NCBI GenBank assembly: GCA_007127745.1
Contig: SKYV01000178.1
Span: 1-49,267, forward strand
Direction: 5' to 3'
DNA length: 49,267 nucleotides
Source of the DNA: Balneolaceae bacterium
GTDB lineage: Bacteria; Bacteroidota; Rhodothermia; Balneolales; Balneolaceae
Shown here in pieces: positions 10,304-19,761 of this stretch. The position numbers were made by a program, and so were the translations under genes. Position 1 is the first letter of the stretch; every line of letters starts with the position of its first letter. A model generated the notes under the pieces. That model worked only from the letters and a program-made list of their open reading frames with translations. It had not been told where the DNA came from and made no database searches.

Positions 10304-13099
10304 CTACCCCGTACTCTGCATTGCTGCAGAAACTCCGTTGATGCTTAAAAACAGAGCCTGTTTAAGTTCGGCCAACTCCTCTTTTGAACCGGCCTGATCC
10401 CATCTGTCCAAAAGTTCAACCTGCATTAAATTCAGCGGATAAGTGAATACATTCCTAAATTCAATTGAATTTTGAATCACCTTGCGGAAATCCAGTATCT
10501 CCTTTTGGCCCGTTATTTTCAGGATCATTTCGGTTGTTTTCCGAAAATCATCCAAAATCATATTGTGGTGTTTATTTGAACCGCGCCTTGTGTACATTTC
10601 TGTGGTAAGTAGGTGGGTTCGCGCAATTTCACGCTGGGCATTGTCCATCACCGTGCCAAAAAAGCTCCATTCACTATACCACTTTTTTAGTGTCTCCAGT
10701 ATAGCAGGATCGTCGGCTACCATTTGCTCCAGTGCAGCGCCGAAACCAAACCAACCGGGAACGTTGTACCGAACCTGTGTCCATCCAAACACCCAGGGAA
10801 TGGCTCTCAGATTTTTGAATTCAAGACCCTTTTCACCCCCTCTCGATACCGGCCTCGATGCTATCGGCAAATTCCCGATATGCTCTACTGGGGTGATTGT
10901 TTTAAACCAGGCCCAAAATTCCTCGTCATCGATTAATCTTCGGTAGGCTTTCATCGACCCTTCGGCAATGCGGTCCATGATCAGTTCCGTTTCATCTCCC
11001 TCAATAATTGGCTTCTGACCCTCACCGGCAGTTACCCGAACCACAGCATTCACAATTTGTTCGAGATGCCGACGGGTAATTTCAGGCAGTGAATAGCGGA
11101 ATGAAATAATTTCGCCCTGCTCAGTAAACCGGATTCTGCCATTGTTGCTAATGGACGGCAGCGCAAGAATGGCACGGTTTGAACGGCCTCCGCCACGCCC
11201 AACCGATCCGCCGCGGCCATGGAACAGCCTGAAATCCACATTTTGTGCGCGTAACACTTCGCCAAGCTCAATCTGAGCTTTTTGTAGTGCCCAGTTTGCC
11301 ATCCAGTACCCGCCGTCTTTGTTGCTGTCCGAATATCCAAGCATAATCTCCTGGAAGTTATTTCGTGCAGCCAACTGCAGGCTGTATACCTGATTCGACA
11401 AAATTTCCTTCAGCTGATCTGCACCTCTGTCCAGGTCATCAATCGTTTCGAATAGCGGTACAATGTCAATTTTGCTCTCAACTTTTCCATTCTTAAACCA
11501 CCATAAGCCCGTTTCTTTGGCCAGCAGAACCACTTCAAGCATATCACTCACACCGTGAGTCATACTTATGATGTAGCTGCCAAAAATATTTTCATCAAAC
11601 TCGTGCATGGTTTCAATCAGGCGAAATACGTCCAGCATTTCAATGGTCGATTTCTGCAGCTTGGCCTTGATGGGGGCAAGCGGACGCGGATTATGCAGCT
11701 CCTGCATCAACAGGTTTACTTTTTCTTTTTCGCTGAGTGATGAATAATCGTGATGAACATTAGCCGCTGCCAAAAGTTCTTTCACTGCCTTTTCGTGCAT
11801 GCCACTGTGCTGGCGGATATCCAGAGATGCCAGATGAAACCCAAACGTATGTGCCCGGATATTCAGATCGTTAAATTCACCATATTTGGCAATTTCGTCC
11901 AGGCCACTTTCAATCAGCGATTCTCTGATTATTTCGAGATCTCTGATAAAATCTTTCGTGCGATATTGCGCTGATGATTCAAGTATCTCCTGTTCAGATT
12001 TTTTCAAATCATCCAGCATATTTCGCATTCTGTGCATAATGTGGGTGAGTTTACGGCGATACGGTTCATTCTTGTAATGGCGTTTATACTGAGTGCTGAG
12101 AGGCACCTCTTTCTCATCCTTTTTGAGAGACTCCAGCAGCGCATTCGAGGCGGGAACCAGATTTTGAGAAATTGACAAATATCGCCGGATTTTTTCCAGC
12201 TCGCTGAGATAAAGCTTCAGCACAGATTTCCGGTGTTCAATCATGGTTTTCCATGTAACATCCCGGGTCACATTCGGGTTGCCGTCGCGGTCGCTGCCAA
12301 TCCATGACCGATAGCGCAAAATAATCGGCAAATCCGGGCTCTTCTTATACTGCTGACGGAATGCTGTGCGAACTTCATCATAGAGCCGGGGAATGGTGCT
12401 CCAGATGGAATTAGTAAAATAAAACAAGCCATTCTCCACCTCATCTTCTACGGTTAACCGCTCCTGGCGCACTTCATCAGTAGAAATAAGCAGGGCAATT
12501 TCATTGATAATCTGTTTCAGGCGTGCTTCACGTTCGTTGGGTGTCAGATCCAGGTTATCAATATCCCCGATCATTGCCGTGATGTTTTCCTGCTTGTTCA
12601 AAATACTTCGCCGGCGGGCTTCTGTGGGGTGAGCCGTGATGGTAGGCTGTATGTCCAGCTTGTTAAATACATCTACCGCTTCCTCATAACTGATATCTTT
12701 ATTTTTGATGTATTTCAAGGCATCTGCAATACTTTCCGGCCTCGGATTATCGAGATCGATATTTTTGGCCCGCTCGCGATTGATCCGGATTATTTCATGC
12801 TGTTCAAGTGAGTTCACAAGATGAAAAAATATGGTGGTGAGCCTCAGTAATTTTCTGATCTGCTCTATATCCATTGCCCGAATTTTATTAATCAGGTCTT
12901 GATTCTCTTTGCCGGTTGAATCACTAAAAGCTGCTGCTGATTTCCGGGGCAGTTCTGCCGCCAGCTCCTTCAGTGAAGATTCATCTCTCCTCACCAGATA
13001 ATCTTCAAGAAAACCGGTCAGAGATATCAGATTATTCGTTAACGGTTCGCTGATATTGGCATTAGCGGCAAAATGTTGAATGGTTTCTTTCCAGGTCAT
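10304..13099 (-). CDS. ppc: Phosphoenolpyruvate carboxylase
   Basis: TAHPTEARRRS, GSDRDGNPNVT, GYSDSNKDGGYWMANW, FHGRGGSVGRGGG motifs; 931 aa. Confidence 0.96.
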   Translation of the reverse strand: MTWKETIQHFAANANISEPLTNNLISLTGFLEDYLVRRDESSLKELAAELPRKSAAAFSDSTGKENQDLINKIRAMDIEQIRKLLRLTTIFFHLVNSLEQHEIIRINRERAKNIDLDNPRPESIADALKYIKNKDISYEEAVDVFNKLDIQPTITAHPTEARRRSILNKQENITAMIGDIDNLDLTPNEREARLKQIINEIALLISTDEVRQERLTVEDEVENGLFYFTNSIWSTIPRLYDEVRTAFRQQYKKSPDLPIILRYRSWIGSDRDGNPNVTRDVTWKTMIEHRKSVLKLYLSELEKIRRYLSISQNLVPASNALLESLKKDEKEVPLSTQYKRHYKNEPYRRKLTHIMHRMRNMLDDLKKSEQEILESSAQYRTKDFIRDLEIIRESLIESGLDEIAKYGEFNDLNIRAHTFGFHLASLDIRQHSGMHEKAVKELLAAANVHHDYSSLSEKEKVNLLMQELHNPRPLAPIKAKLQKSTIEMLDVFRLIETMHEFDENIFGSYIISMTHGVSDMLEVVLLAKETGLWWFKNGKVESKIDIVPLFETIDDLDRGADQLKEILSNQVYSLQLAARNNFQEIMLGYSDSNKDGGYWMANWALQKAQIELGEVLRAQNVDFRLFHGRGGSVGRGGGRSNRAILALPSISNNGRIRFTEQGEIISFRYSLPEITRRHLEQIVNAVVRVTAGEGQKPIIEGDETELIMDRIAEGSMKAYRRLIDDEEFWAWFKTITPVEHIGNLPIASRPVSRGGEKGLEFKNLRAIPWVFGWTQVRYNVPGWFGFGAALEQMVADDPAILETLKKWYSEWSFFGTVMDNAQREIARTHLLTTEMYTRRGSNKHHNMILDDFRKTTEMILKITGQKEILDFRKVIQNSIEFRNVFTYPLNLMQVELLDRWDQAGSKEELAELKQALFLSINGVSAAMQSTG

Positions 13100-13324
13100 G
13101 AATAAATTTTTACTGATAATTTTAAAAGCTATAGATAGCCATATCTCACATTAATTTCATCATTCAAATGCAATCGATTTGAGCGGAAGCGCTTCTAATT
13201 TCACAATTTCTTAATAATCCGAAAAATCGTATATCATTTTTCTCTTTTTAAAAAACCAAACCATTTTTTCTTCAACCCGTCTAAAATAACAGAAACACTT
13301 AAAACAGACTTAATGGAGAAAAAC

Positions 13325-14095
13325 ATGAAAACCCTTATAACATTTATCATACTCTTTTTCTGGGGTTCGCTTACCACAGCAGAAGCCCAATTTATGCAAA
13401 ACAGAGGTATGAGCGCACCCGGAATACATCAAATGATAATCCAGCATGGTGAAGGCCTCAACCTCACAGACGAGCAGAAACAACAGCTTGTTGAACTTCA
13501 AACAGAATGGCGAAGTGAAGTGAGAACTCCCCAAAGGGATGCCCGTGTACGGGGTGATGTGCGCACACCGAGAAGAGGAACTGCACAGTTTGAAGCATCC
13601 ACTCGCGGCAACCGGCAAGTGCGGGCAAACAGAACTCCAAGGGCTGACTACAGAAGCGGCACTGCCTGGAATCGCGATCGATTTGCAGATCAAACAGAAA
13701 AAGTATTCGACATTTTAACCGAAGAACAAATTTCCGAATTACAGTCAATCCGGTTAGATTATATAGATCGACAGCATGAATACATGACACTGCGAAATCA
13801 GACTCTTGTAAATCAGGCGGACATCGATAGTGAAAAAGCCGGTGAAGTGCTTGAATTACTGAATCAAATCAGCGAATCTCGCAAACAAGTTCAGGCAGAT
13901 CGCATTGAAAATATCACCGATTGGGATGCCAATGCCATGAGAAACCACCTGGCTGAAGTTCGTACAATACATAACAGTTTGAGACATTTATTAACCGTTG
14001 CCGAATATGAATCGCTGATGCCCGCCGGTGTGATGGGGCGACAGGGTCATCGGGGCAGCAAAGCAACTGGCAGAACCATCATGCGCCGTCGATAA
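13325..14095 (+). CDS. Exported Spy/CpxP-like LTxxQ-motif protein with Arg-rich insert
   Basis: Signal peptide MKTLITFIILFFWGSLTTAEA; LTDEQKQQLVELQ and LTEEQISELQSI motifs. Confidence 0.65.
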   Translation: MKTLITFIILFFWGSLTTAEAQFMQNRGMSAPGIHQMIIQHGEGLNLTDEQKQQLVELQTEWRSEVRTPQRDARVRGDVRTPRRGTAQFEASTRGNRQVRANRTPRADYRSGTAWNRDRFADQTEKVFDILTEEQISELQSIRLDYIDRQHEYMTLRNQTLVNQADIDSEKAGEVLELLNQISESRKQVQADRIENITDWDANAMRNHLAEVRTIHNSLRHLLTVAEYESLMPAGVMGRQGHRGSKATGRTIMRRR

Positions 14096-14123
14096 ACAGA
14101 TTTCGTAACACGATGGAGAAGCT

Positions 14124-14645
14124 ATGGATTCACATAAAAAAGAGGAGTTCAAAAGAAGCATCAGTGAGCTCTATCCGCGCCTCCATCGTGCCATGAGCGC
14201 ATATCTTGCCGGAAGTTCCGTTGAAGCCGAAGACATTTTGCAGGAAACCTTTTTAAAAGCGTACCGAAACATCAATACATTTCAAAATCAATCAACACTG
14301 TACACCTGGCTTTATTCCATAGCCCGAAATCTTGCAATTGATGAATTCAGAAAACGTAAACATGAAAAAATGCGAAGCTCAACTCCGGTTGATGAGTTTG
14401 AACTTGCATACGACAACGAAACCACCGACAACAAACGCGAGGAGATACAACTGTTGCGGAAAGCCATTGCCGAACTGCCCGAATTACTGCGCTCGATAGT
14501 GGTAATGAAAACCATAGACGGCATGACCTATCCCGAAATATCAGAAATTACCGGTGTAAACGAACAGACCCTGAAAAACAGGATGTTCAGAGCCAGAAAA
14601 GAACTGGCACACACTTTAAAACGAATGGGAGTAAACGAATTATGA
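14124..14645 (+). CDS. RNA polymerase ECF-family sigma-70 factor
   Basis: Region 2 AEDILQETFLKAYRNINTFQNQSTLYTWLYSIARNLAIDEFRKRK; region 4 MTYPEISEITGVNEQTLKNRMFRARKEL. Confidence 0.93.
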   Translation: MDSHKKEEFKRSISELYPRLHRAMSAYLAGSSVEAEDILQETFLKAYRNINTFQNQSTLYTWLYSIARNLAIDEFRKRKHEKMRSSTPVDEFELAYDNETTDNKREEIQLLRKAIAELPELLRSIVVMKTIDGMTYPEISEITGVNEQTLKNRMFRARKELAHTLKRMGVNEL

Positions 14646-15100
14646 AACCATACAACAACATGAAACCGGAAGAACTGGAAGTAATCATTAATGATGCGGC
14701 CGACGGGCTTCTCAGCCGGGATGAACGTAAAGAGCTGGAAAAAACACTGGAAACCCACCCTGAACTTTTACAGGACTACCGGAGCATCATGAAGCTTCCT
14801 GATATGAAGAATATTTACGGCAAGGCAGCCTCGTACAGTAATCCGCAGCAGGCACACAATATTTTGCATCTGCTGGACAAAGAGGATGAAAAAACGACGT
14901 TCTACAATACTACTGTAGTCTGGTTCAGAAAATATGCAATTGCTGCATCTCTGCTCATTCTTGCACTCACCTCCATCTTTTACGTTACACAGCCGGAACT
15001 TTTAAACGGCGACATCACTTTAGAAGAGTTTTACTATCCGGACGAAGAACTGGAATCAGAAAATTATGCAACCTATCTGGATGAATGGTTCGAGCAATAA
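14642..15100 (+). CDS. Putative membrane-anchored anti-sigma factor
   Basis: Overlaps the sigma gene by 4 nt; cytoplasmic N-terminus EVIINDAADGLLSRDERKELEKTLETHPEL then one TM segment KYAIAASLLILALTSIFYV. Confidence 0.75.
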   Translation: MKPYNNMKPEELEVIINDAADGLLSRDERKELEKTLETHPELLQDYRSIMKLPDMKNIYGKAASYSNPQQAHNILHLLDKEDEKTTFYNTTVVWFRKYAIAASLLILALTSIFYVTQPELLNGDITLEEFYYPDEELESENYATYLDEWFEQ

Positions 15101-15112
15101 AAAAGAAATTAT

Positions 15113-15580
15113 ATGAATACAAAAACCAAAGCACTGTTAGCTTTTACATTTATTTTTTTGATAGGATTTGCCTCCGGATACGTATTTAACCAGGCATTTC
15201 AAACCGATGAACCGGCAGTAACGGAAACACGGCCCGACCGGAGCGAGCACCGGGAGCGGGATGGAGACAGAGACCGCTCTGAGCGTGAGCGCCGGGCGCG
15301 TGAATGGCTCACCGATTATCTTGATCTTGAAGAGAATCAGCAGGGAGAGTTTTTTGAAAAAATGAATGACTATCGTAATGACATTCGGGAGGTGATCCGC
15401 AATCAGCGATCCCACGAGCACGATTTGATTATTGAACAATATTATGATTTTCGAAGCGAGATTTCTTCCTTACTGAATAGCGATCAGCTCGAAAAACTGG
15501 ACAGCCATTTTCACCCCGATTCGGTAAAACAAAAAATGCAGCGTGAACCCCAAAGAGAACAACGGCGCGGCCGAAACTAA
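15113..15580 (+). CDS. Periplasmic Spy/CnrX-like (heavy-metal sensor-like) protein
   Basis: N-terminal TM anchor, charged Arg/Asp/Glu linker, then a helical region (YLDLEENQQGEFFEKMNDYRNDIREVI... LLNSDQLEKLDSHF); downstream of ECF/anti-sigma. Confidence 0.6.
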   Translation: MNTKTKALLAFTFIFLIGFASGYVFNQAFQTDEPAVTETRPDRSEHRERDGDRDRSERERRAREWLTDYLDLEENQQGEFFEKMNDYRNDIREVIRNQRSHEHDLIIEQYYDFRSEISSLLNSDQLEKLDSHFHPDSVKQKMQREPQREQRRGRN

Positions 15581-15605
15581 CTGCAGGTATGCCCAAAATT
15601 TTGAA

Positions 15606-16727
15606 TCAGGCAGAATGATGGATACCATGTCCGTCCAGCACAGAAATTTCAGTATCTGAACAGGAGAGGCACTCAATATTTCCGTCAGTATTCACCACTC
15701 TTGAGGCCATCACGCTTTCGCCGCATTTGTGGCATATTTCGTCGTCGTGAGAGGGAGCGTACTCTGGTACTTCCACCTCAACCCACATGGTATCGAACAG
15801 GCGATCAAAATCCAGTTTTAGCGTTCCGAATGATCGTTTAACACCACTTTTCCGGTAGGCAGCCACTATTTCTGGATCTCGATTTTTCCGGGCTACCACC
15901 TCTTCGTAATAGTTGTCGAACTCAGGGAATGACTGCCGGATATATGCCTGAGAATCCGGGCGGGAAACAACCCGGAATCCTTTGCCACTCCGTTTTGTGA
16001 GAGTAATGGCCGTTTTGCCCACATCATGAAAAATGAGGCTGTTATTTCCGAATGAGCAGCCGGTAACAAACTGAACCCCGTCTGCCAGGCAGTTATTGGT
16101 TTCCACAATAGCGAGCAGATCTTCAAGCCCGTCCGATTCAGCATCCAATTCTTGCATAGCACGTGTTGCCGCCATCACCCCCATCGCCAGGCCGGGGCAG
16201 TAGTGCCCGTGCATTTTACCTGCTTCGAGCAGCAGTTTTTCAGTATCTTCTGCAATAATGGATTTCCGGATTGATACCCGCGGATTATTCTTCATGACCG
16301 TTGTATGATACTTCTTCATTTCAACATCTTCGAACACAGAAGTATCACACGCTTTGATATCCAAAACCGGTGTGCCGTCAACCGCATCCAGCCCTGACAC
16401 CTTCAGCCGATTCCCATTTCTTTCAATTACTTTTACAGTGGTTACGCCGATTAAATTGGGCCTCAGCGGAGACCGCGACGCAAACACACCCTTTTTCTCA
16501 CCACTCCGGGTGGTAACCATCCAGTCATCCGCAGCCGAGGTGATTTGTGAGAGATGAAAGTTGAACAGAATATCGAGATAATCGAAGGTCTCAGTCATAA
16601 AAAGACCTGTGGAATAATCATCAAAAACGTCCACCACACTCTCCGAATGTTTCAGGCGCTGTACATCATCAGGGTGTTTGATTTGATTCCGAACAACGCC
16701 AACGGGTTTTAATTGATACATAATCAT
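15606..16727 (-). CDS. TrmO/TsaA-like domain fused to FmdE-family domain and C-terminal zinc-finger
   Basis: N-terminus VGVVRNQI... GVFASRSPLRPNLIGVTTVKV (TsaA/TrmO motif); middle KMHGHYCPGLAMGVMAATRAM (FmdE); C-terminus CHKCGESVMASRVVNTDGNIECLSC. Confidence 0.85.
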   Translation of the reverse strand: MIMYQLKPVGVVRNQIKHPDDVQRLKHSESVVDVFDDYSTGLFMTETFDYLDILFNFHLSQITSAADDWMVTTRSGEKKGVFASRSPLRPNLIGVTTVKVIERNGNRLKVSGLDAVDGTPVLDIKACDTSVFEDVEMKKYHTTVMKNNPRVSIRKSIIAEDTEKLLLEAGKMHGHYCPGLAMGVMAATRAMQELDAESDGLEDLLAIVETNNCLADGVQFVTGCSFGNNSLIFHDVGKTAITLTKRSGKGFRVVSRPDSQAYIRQSFPEFDNYYEEVVARKNRDPEIVAAYRKSGVKRSFGTLKLDFDRLFDTMWVEVEVPEYAPSHDDEICHKCGESVMASRVVNTDGNIECLSCSDTEISVLDGHGIHHSA

Positions 16728-16732
16728 AAGTA

Positions 16733-17500
16733 TTAGATTGAATGGATACGGTCCGGCACGATATAGACGGTTCCGTTTTTATGAATCGTTTCTACATGTA
16801 CATCGTAAAGTTTTTCTACATTTTCTGCGGTAAAAATTTCTTTACCGCCACTGGCAAAAAGCTGTCCCTCTTTCATCATCATAACCTGCCGGCTGTACAT
16901 GGCCGCCAGATTGATGTCGTGCATTGCCATTACCACGGTGATTCCCTGACGGGTGAGGCTGCCCAGCAGTTTTAGAACATCAACCTGGTACTTTAAATCG
17001 AGGTTGGCTGTGGGTTCATCGAGCAGAAGAATTTCCGGCTCCTGAGCAAGTGCCCGCGCAATAAAAACCCGCTGTTGCTGGCCTCCGCTGAGTTTATTTA
17101 CATCTCTCATCGCCACAGAAGCCAGGTTCAATCTCTCCAAAATATCCGCCGTAATTTCCATGTCGCGCTTCGCAGGTTTAAAACGGATGTAGGGCTTCCG
17201 GCCAATCAGAACGGCATCGAAAACACTCATCGGCACGGCTTTCTGTTCTGTTTGTGGCACATAAGCCATTTTTTGTGAGAGTCGGTTTGAACCATACGTT
17301 TCCAGATTGTTGCCATCCAGCAGAACCTCACCTTTTTGAACTCTCAAAATTCCATTGATACATTTGATGAGGGTACTCTTCCCGGAGCCGTTGGGTCCCA
17401 CAAGTGCCACAAATTGCCCGGGTTCAATCCTCCCGTTTATATTTTGTAAAACAGGAGTCTTATCGTAGGCAAATTCAATATTTCGAAGTTCAATATTCAT
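16733..17500 (-). CDS. ABC transporter ATPase, FecE/BtuD/FhuC type
   Basis: ALVGPNGSGKSTLIKCING, KLSGGQQQRVFIARALAQEPEILLLDEPTANLD. Confidence 0.93.
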   Translation of the reverse strand: MNIELRNIEFAYDKTPVLQNINGRIEPGQFVALVGPNGSGKSTLIKCINGILRVQKGEVLLDGNNLETYGSNRLSQKMAYVPQTEQKAVPMSVFDAVLIGRKPYIRFKPAKRDMEITADILERLNLASVAMRDVNKLSGGQQQRVFIARALAQEPEILLLDEPTANLDLKYQVDVLKLLGSLTRQGITVVMAMHDINLAAMYSRQVMMMKEGQLFASGGKEIFTAENVEKLYDVHVETIHKNGTVYIVPDRIHSI

Positions 17501-17590
17501 TCAGTACTCGTCTCATCATTTCATATCTATTGAATATAGCTGATCATATGGTGGCTTGCATTAGGGGAAAACAGGGTTTGCCAGATTTTG

Positions 17591-18652
17591 TTATGACCAG
17601 TAACCACGCCCCATTCCTTTCAGCAGTAAAAACAGAAACAGCGGCGCCCCGATGAAGGATGTCAGAATACCAACCGGCAGAATAACCGGCGAAAAGAGGG
17701 TTCTTGCCACCGTGTCCGACAGCAGCAAAAACAGAGCCCCGAACAACGCAGAAGCCGGGATTAAAAACGAGTCGTCCCCGCCTATACACCGGCGGACAAT
17801 GTGAGGAACGACCAAACCCACAAAAGCAATAATTCCGTAAAAACTTACCACAACTGCCGTGGCCAGTGAAGCTGCAAGCATACCGGTAAGCCGCACACGA
17901 AATGCATTCACCCCCAGGCTCCGGGCAAATTCATCACCCGACTGAAGTGCTTTGTAGCTCCAGGCTTTCAGTGAAAAATAGATCAGTATCGGGAAGAGCA
18001 GCAGTGATAAAACCAGAACATCATCCCAGGCGGCACGCCCCAGGTCACCAAACATCCAGAAAACAATGGCTGCCAGTTCCACATCGGTAGCCACATATTG
18101 CAGTGCTGATACTCCTGCCCCGAACAGCGACCCGATGGCAATTCCGGCAAGAATCATCACTTCGGGAGTGGCTCCCCGGTAGCGTGCAATGGCCAGGATA
18201 AACCCCGTGCTTACCATGCTCCAGGCAAATGCGGAGAACATCACCAGGTATTGATCGCTCAGCCAGGGAAACAGTACAAAACCGGCCGATCCAAAAAAAA
18301 CAATAGCGAATGAAGCGCCAAACGCCGCCGCACCGGATATTCCCAGCGTGAAAGGGGAAGCCAGCGGATTTCGCAGCAAACTCTGCATGACAGTACCGGA
18401 TGCCGAGAGCGCCAGACCGGCCAGCAATGCGGCAAGCACACGGGGCAGCCGGATATTGAGAATAATTTGTTCTGAAACCGGATCTCCCGTGCCGGTAAAT
18501 ACACGAAATATATCCCCGAATGAAATACCGGCAGCCCCCACAACCACGGCATACATTCCCACAATTATGATGCCCAGAAAAACCAGCAGAATAAATAGAA
18601 TCCGCCGGCTTCTGTAGCGGCTGTAGTCCTGAACCAGTTCGGTTGATTTCAT
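17591..18652 (-). CDS. FecCD-family ABC permease
   Basis: RLPRVLAALLAGLALSASGTVMQSLLRNPLASPFTLGISGAAAFGA; ATG at 18652 overlaps the upstream binding-protein gene by 4 nt. Confidence 0.93.
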   Translation of the reverse strand: MKSTELVQDYSRYRSRRILFILLVFLGIIIVGMYAVVVGAAGISFGDIFRVFTGTGDPVSEQIILNIRLPRVLAALLAGLALSASGTVMQSLLRNPLASPFTLGISGAAAFGASFAIVFFGSAGFVLFPWLSDQYLVMFSAFAWSMVSTGFILAIARYRGATPEVMILAGIAIGSLFGAGVSALQYVATDVELAAIVFWMFGDLGRAAWDDVLVLSLLLFPILIYFSLKAWSYKALQSGDEFARSLGVNAFRVRLTGMLAASLATAVVVSFYGIIAFVGLVVPHIVRRCIGGDDSFLIPASALFGALFLLLSDTVARTLFSPVILPVGILTSFIGAPLFLFLLLKGMGRGYWS

Positions 18653-19761
18653 AATAATTCTCCGTCGAGCTGCCGGAACCCGCCCCAAACTTCTTTCAAT
18701 TCTTCATACACCGGTTTACCAAGAAATGCTTCAAAAATCTCATCTGTTTTTTTATCAGGATCTATATCTGAAAATGCATCGGGAAAAAGCACTTTGCCTG
18801 CATACCAGCCGTTCGCCAGAATATTTTCGTAACTGGCAGAATAGTTGTTGTACGGCAGCATGCCATAAACCTGCCCCTGCTGCAGGGCTTTCAAACTTAC
18901 ATAAAGCGGTGTTCCGCGGGAAATCTCCGACCCGGTAATGCTAAGGCTTGCCAGATCCACAAACAGCACATCCGGATTCCACAAAATAAGCTGTTCTTTA
19001 TCAATAAACGTACCCTGAATCGGATTAATCCTGCGTTCGTCGAGTTCTTCTGCAACATTTTTGACTCCCAAAAAGCGAAATGGCGGGTAGTATGGTTCGG
19101 TAGATGAAATTCCCTGAGTTCCGCTGTAGGAAACTCCGCCGATATACACTCGCTGCACCTCATTCTCTGCCTGACTTTCGGTCCTCTCCTGAAGTTTCTG
19201 AAGAGAATTTTGAATGTAACTCACCAACTCATCAGCCCGATCGATTTTTCCAATAACGGTAGCCATCAGCTTCAGAGAGTCAAAAAAGATTTCCCGCCGG
19301 TGGGAAAAATCTCCATAATCCAGGGCAATGACGGGAATTCCGGTTCTTCTCTGCAGTTCATCGGCCTGTCCACGGCTGGTAAATGTCATAAAAATTACAT
19401 CGGGCCTGGCAGATACAATCAGCTCAAGATCGCCGCCCATCAGCGGGCCAGCGCCGGGCCGTTCTCTCAATTCGGGATATGCCATCAAATAGGGACGGTC
19501 TGCTGTTCTTTCGGGTTCTTCAATCGCCGCAACAAGATCAATGGCATCCAGGTATGCAAGCATCCGCAAAGCACCGGCCCTCAACCCAATTACCCGGTTG
19601 ACTTCTTCAGGAACAGCAACTTCGCGGCCGGTCATATCCTGAATTAACTGAACATCTCCGGCCCGATCATTCTCTCCTTCACCGGCACAGGCTGATAGCA
19701 CAAACCCCAACATCAGTCCTGTCAGCAGCCATTTTGGTATGTTGATTCTCTTACCAATCAT
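18649..19761 (-). CDS. ABC transporter periplasmic substrate-binding lipoprotein (PF01497-like, metal-chelate type)
   Basis: Lipobox-like LMLGFVLSAC; DMTGREVAVPEEVNRVIGLRAGALRMLAYL; next to FecCD permease. Confidence 0.88.
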   Translation of the reverse strand: MIGKRINIPKWLLTGLMLGFVLSACAGEGENDRAGDVQLIQDMTGREVAVPEEVNRVIGLRAGALRMLAYLDAIDLVAAIEEPERTADRPYLMAYPELRERPGAGPLMGGDLELIVSARPDVIFMTFTSRGQADELQRRTGIPVIALDYGDFSHRREIFFDSLKLMATVIGKIDRADELVSYIQNSLQKLQERTESQAENEVQRVYIGGVSYSGTQGISSTEPYYPPFRFLGVKNVAEELDERRINPIQGTFIDKEQLILWNPDVLFVDLASLSITGSEISRGTPLYVSLKALQQGQVYGMLPYNNYSASYENILANGWYAGKVLFPDAFSDIDPDKKTDEIFEAFLGKPVYEELKEVWGGFRQLDGELL

